Origin: Bacteroidales bacterium
Lineage (GTDB): Bacteria; Bacteroidota; Bacteroidia; Bacteroidales; GCA-2748055
DNA length: 64,000 nucleotides
Direction: 5' to 3'
Assembly (NCBI GenBank): GCA_016936975.1
Contig: JAFGWU010000095.1
Coordinates: 1-64,000, forward strand
In this document: piece after piece, positions 9,131-17,768 of the stretch
How positions within the stretch are numbered: position 1 is the first letter of the stretch
Layout: the number at the start of each line of letters is the position of its first letter
Translations under genes and position numbers: made by a program
The notes under the pieces: model-generated
The model's input: the letters and a program-made list of their open reading frames with translations, nothing else
Told to the model about the DNA's origin: nothing
Databases searched by the model: none

Positions 9131-10450
9131 ATGGGGTTCGGATTGCGTTGGTTTCTTTCCGGCATCATTGTCTCATGCTGCTTATCAGTCCTGTTTGCTC
9201 AACCGGAGGGTTATTATGATCCGGCAGTCGGCAAATCGGGAGAGGAGTTGAAGTCGATTCTGCATGAGATCATTGATGATCACAATGCCCTTTCCTACGC
9301 TGCATTGTGGGGCGCCCTTATCGATACCGATGAAGACCCTGCGGATCCGGACCGGTTCCTGCTCATTTATACCGGGAGATCATTGCTGAAAACCCAGGTT
9401 TATCCCGACTGGAACAGGGAACATGTTTGGGCCAAGTCGCATGGCGGATTTGACAATGATCCGCCGGCGGGAACAGATCTCCATCATATCAAGCCCTCTG
9501 ATGTTTCTGTCAATGGGGATCGGGGGAACAAGGATTTTGATTTCTGCAGTACAACAGGCACAAGGCACAGTGAAGCTGTGGATTGCTATTATACCTCTTA
9601 TGTATGGGAGCCCGGAGACAACATAAAGGGGGATGTGGCGAGGATGATGTTGTACATGGCAGTCCGCTACAACGGTGATGTTGCGGGAGAACCCGACCTG
9701 GAACTGAGGGAGGATATCCCGACTTCGGGGCCCTACTTCGGAAGATTGTCATCGCTCCTTGCATGGCATAAAATGGATCCGCCCGATGCTTTTGAAATCA
9801 GGAGGAACAACCGAATCCATGAAGCCTACCAGGGTAACCGGAACCCATTTATCGACCATCCTGAATATGCGGAGCTCATATGGCCGGGAACGATGGGACA
9901 GGATACCATTCGCCCTGTCATTGACAGTCTTTCCATTATCAATGAATCATTGATCACCGTTTACTACAGCGAGGATGTGGTTCCTGAAACTTCCCTGCTG
10001 GAAGAGAATTATTCCATAGATAATGGGGCGTTCATAAATGACATTGCGCATCATGGGGTGAGTTTCTCATCGGTGGATCTTTCAGTGAGCAATCTCTTTT
10101 CAGGCAGTTACACATTGTCCGTTAAGGATATCTCAGATTACCACGGAAACCTGCTGGAACCTGTCATGATACCCTTCCAGGTTCAGACCGCTCCCGTGGA
10201 AATGCAATATGGACCAAAGAGTGCAGTTTACCCGAATCCGGCCGGTGACTTTCTGATAGTGAAAGCCTGTTCGGGGAACCATAAGGGGACACTTACCGTT
10301 ATGTCAGCTTCGGGGATCGTGTTCAATTCGCAGTTCCTTCCCGGGGAGTTCCGGCTCGATTTAAGCATGCTGCCCGAAGGGATCTATTTTATCCGCCTGG
10401 CCTGCCATACAGGGTCCTCCCGGCTGGAGCGGTTCATCATACAGAAATAG
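9131..10450 (+). CDS. Secreted endonuclease I family protein with T9SS sorting domain
   Basis: 439 residues. Signal peptide ending LFAQ, then the endonuclease I (EndA/NucM, His-Me finger) domain over about residues 25-255. It shows NREHVWAKSHG (H98) and DLHHIKPSDVSVNGDRGNKDF (H118/H119), the motifs carrying the catalytic His and the Mg-binding residues of the family. These enzymes are non-specific nucleases of DNA and often RNA, usually periplasmic or secreted. A beta-sandwich linker (about 260-360) and a T9SS domain (VYPNPAGDFLIV) follow, so this one should act outside the cell. It begins 6 bases after the PLD-like gene and ends the nuclease run. Confidence 0.92.
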   Translation: MGFGLRWFLSGIIVSCCLSVLFAQPEGYYDPAVGKSGEELKSILHEIIDDHNALSYAALWGALIDTDEDPADPDRFLLIYTGRSLLKTQVYPDWNREHVWAKSHGGFDNDPPAGTDLHHIKPSDVSVNGDRGNKDFDFCSTTGTRHSEAVDCYYTSYVWEPGDNIKGDVARMMLYMAVRYNGDVAGEPDLELREDIPTSGPYFGRLSSLLAWHKMDPPDAFEIRRNNRIHEAYQGNRNPFIDHPEYAELIWPGTMGQDTIRPVIDSLSIINESLITVYYSEDVVPETSLLEENYSIDNGAFINDIAHHGVSFSSVDLSVSNLFSGSYTLSVKDISDYHGNLLEPVMIPFQVQTAPVEMQYGPKSAVYPNPAGDFLIVKACSGNHKGTLTVMSASGIVFNSQFLPGEFRLDLSMLPEGIYFIRLACHTGSSRLERFIIQK

Positions 10451-10531
10451 CAGTTTCCCGGAAATAAATGTAACCGATTTGCGTTTATAACGTTAAATGA
10501 AACATGAATTTAACCTTTAATATTGTGCACT

Positions 10532-11356
10532 ATGAAATTAAGCAGCAAGTTTAAAAATTATGGGGTCATACCGATAGCTGTTATACTGATTCTACTGGGA
10601 ACGGCCTGTGAGCAGGAACCGGAAAAACCCGTACTTCCCCCGTTATCAAGCATTGTTATGGATTTTTCAGACTTTGATCAGCAACCGGCTCAGAACAAGG
10701 GTGCAGTACCGACCTATCGCAACTTCATCTATGCCTACTCCAACGTTTTCTTCTGGAACACGTTTGTAACAATAAGCCTTTCGCTGCCGGTTACCGCCTA
10801 TTCCTATGCCCTGGAACAGGATGCAGTCTACCTGGGAGATAACAGCTGGCAATGGTCATTCGATTTTCCATGGGCCCAGCATTATTACACCGCTACCCTT
10901 ACATCGGTGCGAATGAATAACGAAGAGTTTTCCGTTGCCATGAATATAAACCTGAAGGATCAGTCCGGCGAAGGGTTCACCTGGCTGGATGGAGTGGTCA
11001 GGTTCGATCACACACATGCTGAATGGAACCTTTATAAGAATGTTGAAGGGACATCGGTAAAGGTGCTTGAGGTTGACTGTAATATGAACTTTGAGACAGA
11101 GGAAGGGGATATGAGGTACACATATGTAGAACCGGATGAGAAGGAAACAGGGAGCTATATTTACTTCGAACTGTTTACTCCGGATTCTGATGTTTATGAT
11201 GCAAGCTATGAAATCTCCCTCTCAGGAGGTGATATTTTTATTGAATGGAACCGGACATCCAAGGCAGGCCGCGTCATGAGCACGGGTTATTTTGAAGATG
11301 AATTATGGCATTGCTGGGATGCGAACCTGATGGATGTGGCGTGTGGATTAGATTAG
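10532..11356 (+). CDS. Hypothetical lipoprotein
   Basis: The ORF track starts at a TTG (10523); the ATG nine bases later gives a better start (MKLSSKFKNYG), for 274 residues. A lipobox (LLGTAC) predicts a lipoprotein. The rest is rich in Trp, Tyr and acidic residues, with beta-strand-like spacing. I recognise no family. It lies 81 bases after the endonuclease gene on the same strand and could belong to that operon or have its own promoter. It is the last plus-strand gene before a converging minus-strand block. Confidence 0.7.
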   Translation: MKLSSKFKNYGVIPIAVILILLGTACEQEPEKPVLPPLSSIVMDFSDFDQQPAQNKGAVPTYRNFIYAYSNVFFWNTFVTISLSLPVTAYSYALEQDAVYLGDNSWQWSFDFPWAQHYYTATLTSVRMNNEEFSVAMNINLKDQSGEGFTWLDGVVRFDHTHAEWNLYKNVEGTSVKVLEVDCNMNFETEEGDMRYTYVEPDEKETGSYIYFELFTPDSDVYDASYEISLSGGDIFIEWNRTSKAGRVMSTGYFEDELWHCWDANLMDVACGLD

Positions 11357-11440
11357 CTCTTTAGGTTACAGCTGGCAGCTCACAGGAAGACGATACCTGA
11401 TACGGCGAATAGATCAAGGGTTAACGGCAGAAAATAATCT

Positions 11441-14062
11441 TCATCTTCCGATTCTATAGGAGAACTTCACCAGGAAGATATTGTGCGGATGAATATCCCA
11501 AATATTCCTGAAATCGTCCTGAAAATCCAGGATGCCGTAATTTTCGTATCCTTCCCGCGTTTGCGACCATACCAGGTATAGATAAGATCCGGGACGGTAT
11601 TCCCAACGGAATACCATGTTTGAAAGAAATTCCCTGACATTGAAATCGGGCACGCTGAAGGTATAAGATAATCCGCTTTCCGGTTCATTGATGAGGTAGG
11701 TGTCCCCGGAATCGTTCAGGGTGATCTCGCCGGGGCCGTAAAGCCTGAATCTGTCCGTAAAATCTTCCGCGAGGGGTTCGGTGATTATTTTGAAATCAGA
11801 GTATCTGCCGGTGGCGATAAACGGCTGGCCCCAGTACTGAAGGGTCAGTTCCGGAGTCAGGATCAGGTTGATCCTGAGAGAGAGCGCCAACGTTTTCCGC
11901 TCAATGGAACCAAAAATATAGCGGTCATTTTCTCCTGAATGATATTGCATCACATATTGCAGTTCGCTGTATGCATGATTGAATCCCGGCTCTATAGAAA
12001 AATCCAGGTTGCTGAAAGGCTTATATTCCAATTCGAGTTCAGCACTGTGTCCCTTTCCTGAATTATTCAGACCTCTGTTGTATGAGTATGATAGTTCGGT
12101 GGTGAACTTATTACGGGAATTGGAACCGGCATAGCTCCAGAAATTCAGGTTGCCGGGCCATAGCATGGAGGGCCCCCCTCTGAGTACAAAGTTGGATCGT
12201 ACATCGGATTCGAAATTAACTCCAAGTCCTGTTTCCCAAAAATTTTTAAAGTCTGCATGGCCCTCAAAATTTCCTCCGTAATATTCAAAATGTCCTCCAA
12301 AATCATAACCGGTCCACTGGCCAATATTGAGGCTCATGGAGCGGAACACGCTGAAAGGTTCGGTAAAGTTGTATCCCATCCACAATATCTCGATGATCTC
12401 GCCGTACTCCGAGGCATAACCGATATCGTTCAGTTCCAGCCCCGGGCTTTTGAAATTCAGGAATCCCAGGAAATTGAAATGGCCGCTTATTCTGGAGAAC
12501 TGCATGGTTCCGCCGTAGCCCGACAGGGAATTCCGGCTTGAATCGAGGGTGACATAATCAGCATCGGGTCTCTGGTAGTATTTGCCGGGTGACAGCTGCG
12601 TTCTCAGGATGGACTCCTCGCTTCCCCTGACATGGCTGAAACAGGTGCTCAGCTTAAGGCTGTAATTCCGGTTCAGGAAGTACTGCTGGAAATCCAATCC
12701 CCCGGAATAGGCTCCTGAATGCAGATATTCGAGGTGCTCTTCATCAGTAAACCGGTTGACAGTGGTTGCCATGCCTCCCAGGATGGTATTTCCATTGTTG
12801 ATCTCCCTGATAACTCTTCCGGCGAAATAGTTTGTGAGGGGTTCGACAGTCTCAAAACGCCTTTCCCCGTTAAGGTCTATTTCCGCCTTTTCCCTGGAGG
12901 TGATACTCTCCAGTATTCCGACAGATAAACCATTCCCGGTTTTGCCGCTTAGCTTGGCCGCACCGATAATATTGGTAAAGGCGGGAACATCTGCATATTC
13001 ATTTTCAGTAAGCTCCGGGTAATGATGCGGATTCCTGCCAATCCGCCTGGAATAAAACAGGTTGTCCATGTTGTGAATGGCCAGATCATATTCGAAGATG
13101 CTTCTGCCTTCAATGAAAAAGGGTCTTTTCTCATCATAGAAGGTTTCAAATGCTGTGAGGTTTACCACGGAGGGATCGGCTTCAACCTGCCCGAAATCGG
13201 GATTCAGGGTCATATCCAGGGTGAAATTATTGGTTACACCGATTTTGGCATCCAGTCCGGCGTTGGTATTTAAATCCCTGCCGGATTCCCGGAACGGATC
13301 TCCCCCGTTTTTCTCAAATGTTTCGAGGCCTGTCACTATGTAAGGAGTCAGGTCGGCCTGTTTACGGGGATTGATGCCCTTCAGACCATTCAGCTCCCCG
13401 AGGAAGTGCACCCAGCCGGGCGATTCCCGGGAGATGGGCTGCCAGAGTGATAACTCACTGTTCCGGAAAACTTCACGGGCCGCCTGGAATCCCCATATCC
13501 CGTCACTGTTTTTATCAAAACGTAACTGGCTGAACGGGATCTTTGCCTCCAGGGTCCATCCTTTATCATCGGTCTGAGTCTCAACCCACCAGATGGGATC
13601 CCATGTCTCATCCTCATTCTCCCCGTCATTTGTCATCAGGATATCCATTTTTGAGCCGGCTACACTGGCAAAGAAGGTAAAAGCGGTCCGCAGGTCATGA
13701 TAACTGTCGAACTGGAAGGCCATCATATCCCCGTCCATGTCATCGCGACGGGTCAGGCGGCTGACGATACTGTCGGGGTAAGGATCGAAAGCCCTCATTC
13801 CGACATACATGTAATCCTGATCAAAAATTATTTTGAATTGTGTTGAGAGAGTGGCGGGACGGTCATCATAAGGTTCGTGCATCATAAAATCACCGGCCCA
13901 TTCTGCAGCGCTCCAGGCCTCATCGGTCAGCCAGCCGTCAATTTCCGGGGGAATGGTTATTTCAACAGCAGTGCAGTATCTTTTTTTATAGATTGAATCT
14001 GCCTGTCCGGAAACGGAATAAAAAAAACCACCAAACACCAATAACAATATCAGTCTTTTCAT
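11441..14062 (-). CDS. DUF5916-family outer-membrane protein with CBM9-like N-terminal domain
   Basis: 873 residues. Signal peptide, then a carbohydrate-binding family 9-like beta-sandwich (about 30-215; PEIDGWLTDEAW, MYVGMRAFD, GWTLEAKIPFSQLRF). The remaining ~650 residues fit DUF5916, with the recurring motif DFGQVEADPSVVNLTAFETFYDEKRPFF and many alternating strands typical of an outer-membrane barrel. The function of the family is not established; it is common in Bacteroidota and related phyla. It lies 50 bases downstream of the GTPase gene on the same strand. A second member of the same family is at 55395-57647. Confidence 0.85.
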   Translation of the reverse strand: MKRLILLLVFGGFFYSVSGQADSIYKKRYCTAVEITIPPEIDGWLTDEAWSAAEWAGDFMMHEPYDDRPATLSTQFKIIFDQDYMYVGMRAFDPYPDSIVSRLTRRDDMDGDMMAFQFDSYHDLRTAFTFFASVAGSKMDILMTNDGENEDETWDPIWWVETQTDDKGWTLEAKIPFSQLRFDKNSDGIWGFQAAREVFRNSELSLWQPISRESPGWVHFLGELNGLKGINPRKQADLTPYIVTGLETFEKNGGDPFRESGRDLNTNAGLDAKIGVTNNFTLDMTLNPDFGQVEADPSVVNLTAFETFYDEKRPFFIEGRSIFEYDLAIHNMDNLFYSRRIGRNPHHYPELTENEYADVPAFTNIIGAAKLSGKTGNGLSVGILESITSREKAEIDLNGERRFETVEPLTNYFAGRVIREINNGNTILGGMATTVNRFTDEEHLEYLHSGAYSGGLDFQQYFLNRNYSLKLSTCFSHVRGSEESILRTQLSPGKYYQRPDADYVTLDSSRNSLSGYGGTMQFSRISGHFNFLGFLNFKSPGLELNDIGYASEYGEIIEILWMGYNFTEPFSVFRSMSLNIGQWTGYDFGGHFEYYGGNFEGHADFKNFWETGLGVNFESDVRSNFVLRGGPSMLWPGNLNFWSYAGSNSRNKFTTELSYSYNRGLNNSGKGHSAELELEYKPFSNLDFSIEPGFNHAYSELQYVMQYHSGENDRYIFGSIERKTLALSLRINLILTPELTLQYWGQPFIATGRYSDFKIITEPLAEDFTDRFRLYGPGEITLNDSGDTYLINEPESGLSYTFSVPDFNVREFLSNMVFRWEYRPGSYLYLVWSQTREGYENYGILDFQDDFRNIWDIHPHNIFLVKFSYRIGR

Positions 14063-14112
14063 GGAAATATTGTTACCAGGTCCAAGTGGTTGTGCAATAT
14101 AAAAATAAATTA

Positions 14113-15453
14113 TTACTTCAGATGATGATCCGCAATAAATTTATCGATCAGCTCCTTCAGGTCAGGGGATCCTATCTCCTGGAGGTCGTAATAAACCCGG
14201 GTTGTCGGCTTGTTGATTTTAATCAGCCTGTTCAGATCGATAGGGGTTCCTATCACCACCGCGTCGCAATCGGTATTGTTGATTGTGGTTTCAAGATCCT
14301 TGAGCTGTTCTTCACCGTATCCCATCGCAGGCAGGAGGGTTCCGATGCCGGGATAGATCTTAAATGTCTCGGTTAATTTTCCGACGGTATAGGGTCGGGG
14401 ATCCACCAGTTCCGACGCTCCGAACTTGCGGGCGGCAACAATACCTGCCCCGATCTTCATTTCACCGTGCGTCAGGGTGGGACCATCCTCAATTACCAGA
14501 ACCCGTTTGCCTTTGATCACCGATGGATTGTCCACTTTAATAGGAGATGCCCCGTCAATCACCACTGCATCAGGGTTAACAGCCTCAATGCTTTCCCTCA
14601 CTGTCTGAATCCCTTCGGGTGAAGCGCTGTCGATTTTATTAATGACCACTGCATCGGCCATTCTCAGGACCACCTCTCCCGGATAGTAGGTAAGTTCGTG
14701 ACCAGCGCGGTGGGGATCGGTCACGGCTATGGTCAGGTCCGGCTCGTAAAACGGGAAATCGTTATTGCCTCCATCCCAGAGGATGACATCGCAACCATCG
14801 GGATCAACCTCAGCCTCACGGAGAATGGCTTCATAATCCACTCCGGCGTAAATAACATTTCCCCTTACGACATGGGGTTCATACTCCTCCATTTCTTCAA
14901 TGGTGCATTGATGCCGTGCAAGGTCTTCAATGGTGGCAAACCGCTGAACCTTCTGTGCCACCAGGTCCCCGTATGGCATCGGGTGCCTTATGGCGACCAC
15001 CCTCAATCCTTTTTCCATCAGAATTTCAATGATCCGTCGTGAGGTCTGGCTCTTTCCGCACCCGGTGCGGACGGCACATACCGCGATCAGAGGCTTTCTG
15101 CTTTTTATCATGGTTTGTTTGGTCCCCAGCAGTATGAAGTCGGCCCCGGCAGTATTGACAATGGCACTTTTATTCATCACCTTCTGGTAGGGCAGATCAC
15201 TGTAAGAGAAGACACAGATATCCACGTTCAGTTTTTTTATCAGGACGGGTAACTCCTCCTCCGAAAAAATTGGTATACCATCGGGATAGTAACTGCCTGC
15301 CAGCTCGGCCGGGTATTTTCTGCCATCAATATCGGGTATCTGGGCCGCTGTAAAAGCAACCACCCGGTATTGATCATTGTCTCTGAAACAGGTATTGAAA
15401 TTGTGAAAATCACGTCCGGCAGCACCGATGATAATAACATTCTTTCGTTCCAT
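14113..15453 (-). CDS. P-loop GTPase related to cyclic 2,3-diphosphoglycerate synthetase
   Basis: 446 residues. The N-terminus has a Rossmann-like start (NVIIIGAAGRDFHNFN) and a middle P-loop (VRTGCGKSQTSRRI) with a downstream NKID motif for guanine (VVINKID). This order matches the family annotated as cyclic 2,3-diphosphoglycerate synthetase-like GTPases, first known from methanogenic archaea, where the enzyme closes 2,3-diphosphoglycerate into a cyclic osmolyte. Bacterial members are widespread but their reaction is not well established, so I would not assign the archaeal product. A TAAATTTG element lies about 33 bases upstream of the start. The gene is followed at 50 bases by a DUF5916 gene. 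Confidence 0.8.
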   Translation of the reverse strand: MERKNVIIIGAAGRDFHNFNTCFRDNDQYRVVAFTAAQIPDIDGRKYPAELAGSYYPDGIPIFSEEELPVLIKKLNVDICVFSYSDLPYQKVMNKSAIVNTAGADFILLGTKQTMIKSRKPLIAVCAVRTGCGKSQTSRRIIEILMEKGLRVVAIRHPMPYGDLVAQKVQRFATIEDLARHQCTIEEMEEYEPHVVRGNVIYAGVDYEAILREAEVDPDGCDVILWDGGNNDFPFYEPDLTIAVTDPHRAGHELTYYPGEVVLRMADAVVINKIDSASPEGIQTVRESIEAVNPDAVVIDGASPIKVDNPSVIKGKRVLVIEDGPTLTHGEMKIGAGIVAARKFGASELVDPRPYTVGKLTETFKIYPGIGTLLPAMGYGEEQLKDLETTINNTDCDAVVIGTPIDLNRLIKINKPTTRVYYDLQEIGSPDLKELIDKFIADHHLK

Positions 15454-15486
15454 AAATATTGCTGTTAAGTTTTTAAGTAAGATTTA

Positions 15487-15494
15487 CAAATTTA
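15487..15494 (-). promoter_or_regulatory. Candidate Bacteroidota -7 element for the GTPase gene
   Basis: The minus strand reads TAAATTTG, an exact match to the Bacteroidota -7 consensus TAnnTTTG, with a short leader to the ATG at 15453. I see no good -33 TTTG at the expected distance, so the call is weak. Confidence 0.35.
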
Positions 15495-15709
15495 ATTTTT
15501 TCGCTCGCAGGTTTGACACGATATGCTTTATAATAGGTTTTTGGTGAAAATTATATTAATAAATTGTTAGTCAAGATAATGTCTCGTAATTTTACGGATA
15601 CGAAACATATTTTTGCTATTTTCGGGATCGATGCGAAACATGAGCAACCACCCCGACGTAGTATAATTGAGTATTTTATTTCCATATTTATAATGTTTGA
15701 AAGGGCAGG

Positions 15710-16327
15710 ATGAATTTTCTGGCACATTCATATCTTTCCGGTACCAATGAGGAGATCCTGATCGGTAACTTTATTGGCGATTATATTAAGGGTAAGAATT
15801 ATGTGAATTACCCGGAGATGATCAAAAAAGGGATCCTCATGCACCGGGATATTGATACATTTACAGATTATCATGCGATTACAAGGCGGTCGCGGATGCG
15901 GGTCATTGAGAAATACCATAAATATTCCGGCATCATTATCGATATTTTTTATGACCATTTCCTGGCCAGTCAGTTTGAGAAGTATTCCAACATGTCGCTG
16001 GAGGAATATGTCCATTTCGCCTACATCATCCTGAAGCGCAACTACAAAATTCTGCCCATCTCTATAAAATACTGGTTTCCGACATTTCTTGAAAATAACT
16101 GGATGATGGCCTATAAAACGGTGGAGGGTATAGAACGGGTGCTGGAAAGGATGTCAGCCAATACGACGCTTCCTGATCATGCTTCCTATGCTGTTCAGGT
16201 ACTGAGAAACGATTATGAGGACTTCCGGGAAGATTTTGAGGAATTTTTTCCTTTGATCATCCGGTTTCTCGAAGAGAAGTACGATATAGATATTTCCGGG
16301 CAGAGGTATGATTATGCTGCCGGTTAG
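15710..16327 (+). CDS. Acyl carrier protein phosphodiesterase-like protein (AcpH/DUF479)
   Basis: 205 residues, the usual size of the family. The N-terminus MNFLAHSYLSG, the GNFIGDYIKG stretch and the HRDIDTFTD motif are typical of AcpH/DUF479 proteins, which are HD-like metal-dependent hydrolases. The E. coli member removes 4'-phosphopantetheine from acyl carrier protein. Whether this one has the same substrate is unproven. The gene stands alone on the plus strand. Its TAG overlaps the TAA of the converging KamA gene by three bases, and the shared four-base stretch is TTAG. Confidence 0.85.
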   Translation: MNFLAHSYLSGTNEEILIGNFIGDYIKGKNYVNYPEMIKKGILMHRDIDTFTDYHAITRRSRMRVIEKYHKYSGIIIDIFYDHFLASQFEKYSNMSLEEYVHFAYIILKRNYKILPISIKYWFPTFLENNWMMAYKTVEGIERVLERMSANTTLPDHASYAVQVLRNDYEDFREDFEEFFPLIIRFLEEKYDIDISGQRYDYAAG

Positions 16328-17676
16328 GCAGATTGTTTTTCAGCCTCCTGAAGTTTTTTCCCGGGCAGTTTATCGATTTTCAAAAGTTTATTATACTCTT
16401 TCTCAAAGAAGAACTGATTTTCTCCGAAAGCCGGTTTAAGATCACTCAACCAGATGGCGGAGGGGTTATATTCGGCAAAGAAGGGGTTCCCGACCCATTC
16501 GGGAATTCTGCCCTGCAGGAAGTTAAGAACAAAAACCTTTTCTCCTTTCACATCGGCCACCCCCTGCACCTGGATCTTACCCGGTCCGGATGACATGCTG
16601 GGCCCCCTGACGGTACGGCATATTCCGCTGACCTGGTTGTAGGCGTTCTTAAAGGTTTTCCAGGCCTCTTCGAGGGTGACGCTGAAATAGGCCTGTGCTC
16701 CGGTATTCCTGGCAATAAACATGTAATAGGGAATCATTCCGAGGTCCACCTGCTGTTTCCACATCGTAGCCCACACATCGGCATCATCATTAATATGCCT
16801 GAGAATGGGGGATTGGGTACGGATCTGTGCCCCGGTACCACGGATTCTGAACACGGCCTCTTCAACTGCGCCGGTTGAAAGCTCCTGGTAGTGGTTGAAG
16901 TGAGCCATAAGGGCAAGATTCATTCCCTGATCGGCCACTTTTTCAAACAGTTTCAGAATCTCTTCCGAGTCCGGATCACTGATAAAACGATATGGCCAGA
17001 AAGTGAGTGCTTTTGTGCCGATCCGAATGGTTTTTATATTCGGCAGATCGGCACTAATAACGGCATCGATATATTTGCCCAGAATCGATGCATTCATTAC
17101 CATGGGGTCTCCGCCGGTTATCAGGATATCGGTTATTTCTCGGTTCTGTTTCAGATAGCGGATCATGAGCTCTGTTTGTTTCATTGCGAATTTCAGCTCG
17201 CTCATCCCCGTGAACTGGGGCCATCTGAAACAAAAGGTGCAGTAGGCATGACAGGTTTGTCCCTGGGAGGGGAAGAATAGCATGGTCTCCCTGTATTTGT
17301 GCTGAATCCCGGTCAATCTCTGGCCATTCAAAACGGGAACATTATGTTCCAGCTGTCCTGCAGGATGAGGATTCAGGCGTAAACGGATCTTATTGACGAA
17401 TTGCAGAAGGTCCGATTTATCGGTTCCCTTTTGTATCATTTCGGAAAGTCGATCATAATGTTTCTTTTCCAGCATCTCCTTTTGCGGAAAATTTAGTATG
17501 AACATCGGATCATTCTCAAAAGCGTTCCAGTTAATCAGTTCATTAACCACATAGTTATTGGTTTTAAATGGAAGCACGCTCGAAACCACTTCGATGGCAT
17601 GGATCCGGTCCTTTCCGAGTTTTTTAATTTTTGGGATCTTCAGATAGTTATGCCTTGTGTATGCTTGATACTTCAT
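16324..17676 (-). CDS. KamA-family radical SAM protein (lysine 2,3-aminomutase-like)
   Basis: 450 residues. The radical SAM cluster motif is CHAYCTFC (C142, C146, C149), close to where lysine 2,3-aminomutases carry theirs. DILITGGDPMVM fits the SAM-binding GGE-like strand. Near the end, GPGKIQVQG resembles the segment holding the PLP-binding Lys of the family. It therefore probably uses a 4Fe-4S cluster, SAM and PLP to move an amino group. The substrate cannot be assigned; the family includes lysine and glutamate mutases and the EF-P modifying EpmB. It lies 92 bases after rodA but has its own promoter-like sequence and an AAGGAG ribosome site, so it need not belong to the mre operon. Confidence 0.85.
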   Translation of the reverse strand: MKYQAYTRHNYLKIPKIKKLGKDRIHAIEVVSSVLPFKTNNYVVNELINWNAFENDPMFILNFPQKEMLEKKHYDRLSEMIQKGTDKSDLLQFVNKIRLRLNPHPAGQLEHNVPVLNGQRLTGIQHKYRETMLFFPSQGQTCHAYCTFCFRWPQFTGMSELKFAMKQTELMIRYLKQNREITDILITGGDPMVMNASILGKYIDAVISADLPNIKTIRIGTKALTFWPYRFISDPDSEEILKLFEKVADQGMNLALMAHFNHYQELSTGAVEEAVFRIRGTGAQIRTQSPILRHINDDADVWATMWKQQVDLGMIPYYMFIARNTGAQAYFSVTLEEAWKTFKNAYNQVSGICRTVRGPSMSSGPGKIQVQGVADVKGEKVFVLNFLQGRIPEWVGNPFFAEYNPSAIWLSDLKPAFGENQFFFEKEYNKLLKIDKLPGKKLQEAEKQSA

Positions 17677-17720
17677 AACAACTCCTTATACTATTTTATG
17701 ATTTACGGATGCCGGAATAA

Positions 17721-17751
17721 CAAATATACAAAATTTCAGGCACTTATGAAA
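17721..17751 (-). promoter_or_regulatory. Candidate promoter for the KamA-family gene
   Basis: On the minus strand TTTC, 19 bp, TATATTTG. The -7 part matches TAnnTTTG exactly and the -33 part differs from TTTG at one base. The leader would be about 38 nt and carries AAGGAG just before the start codon. Confidence 0.5.
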
Positions 17752-17768
17752 GAAAACCGGCAGATTGG

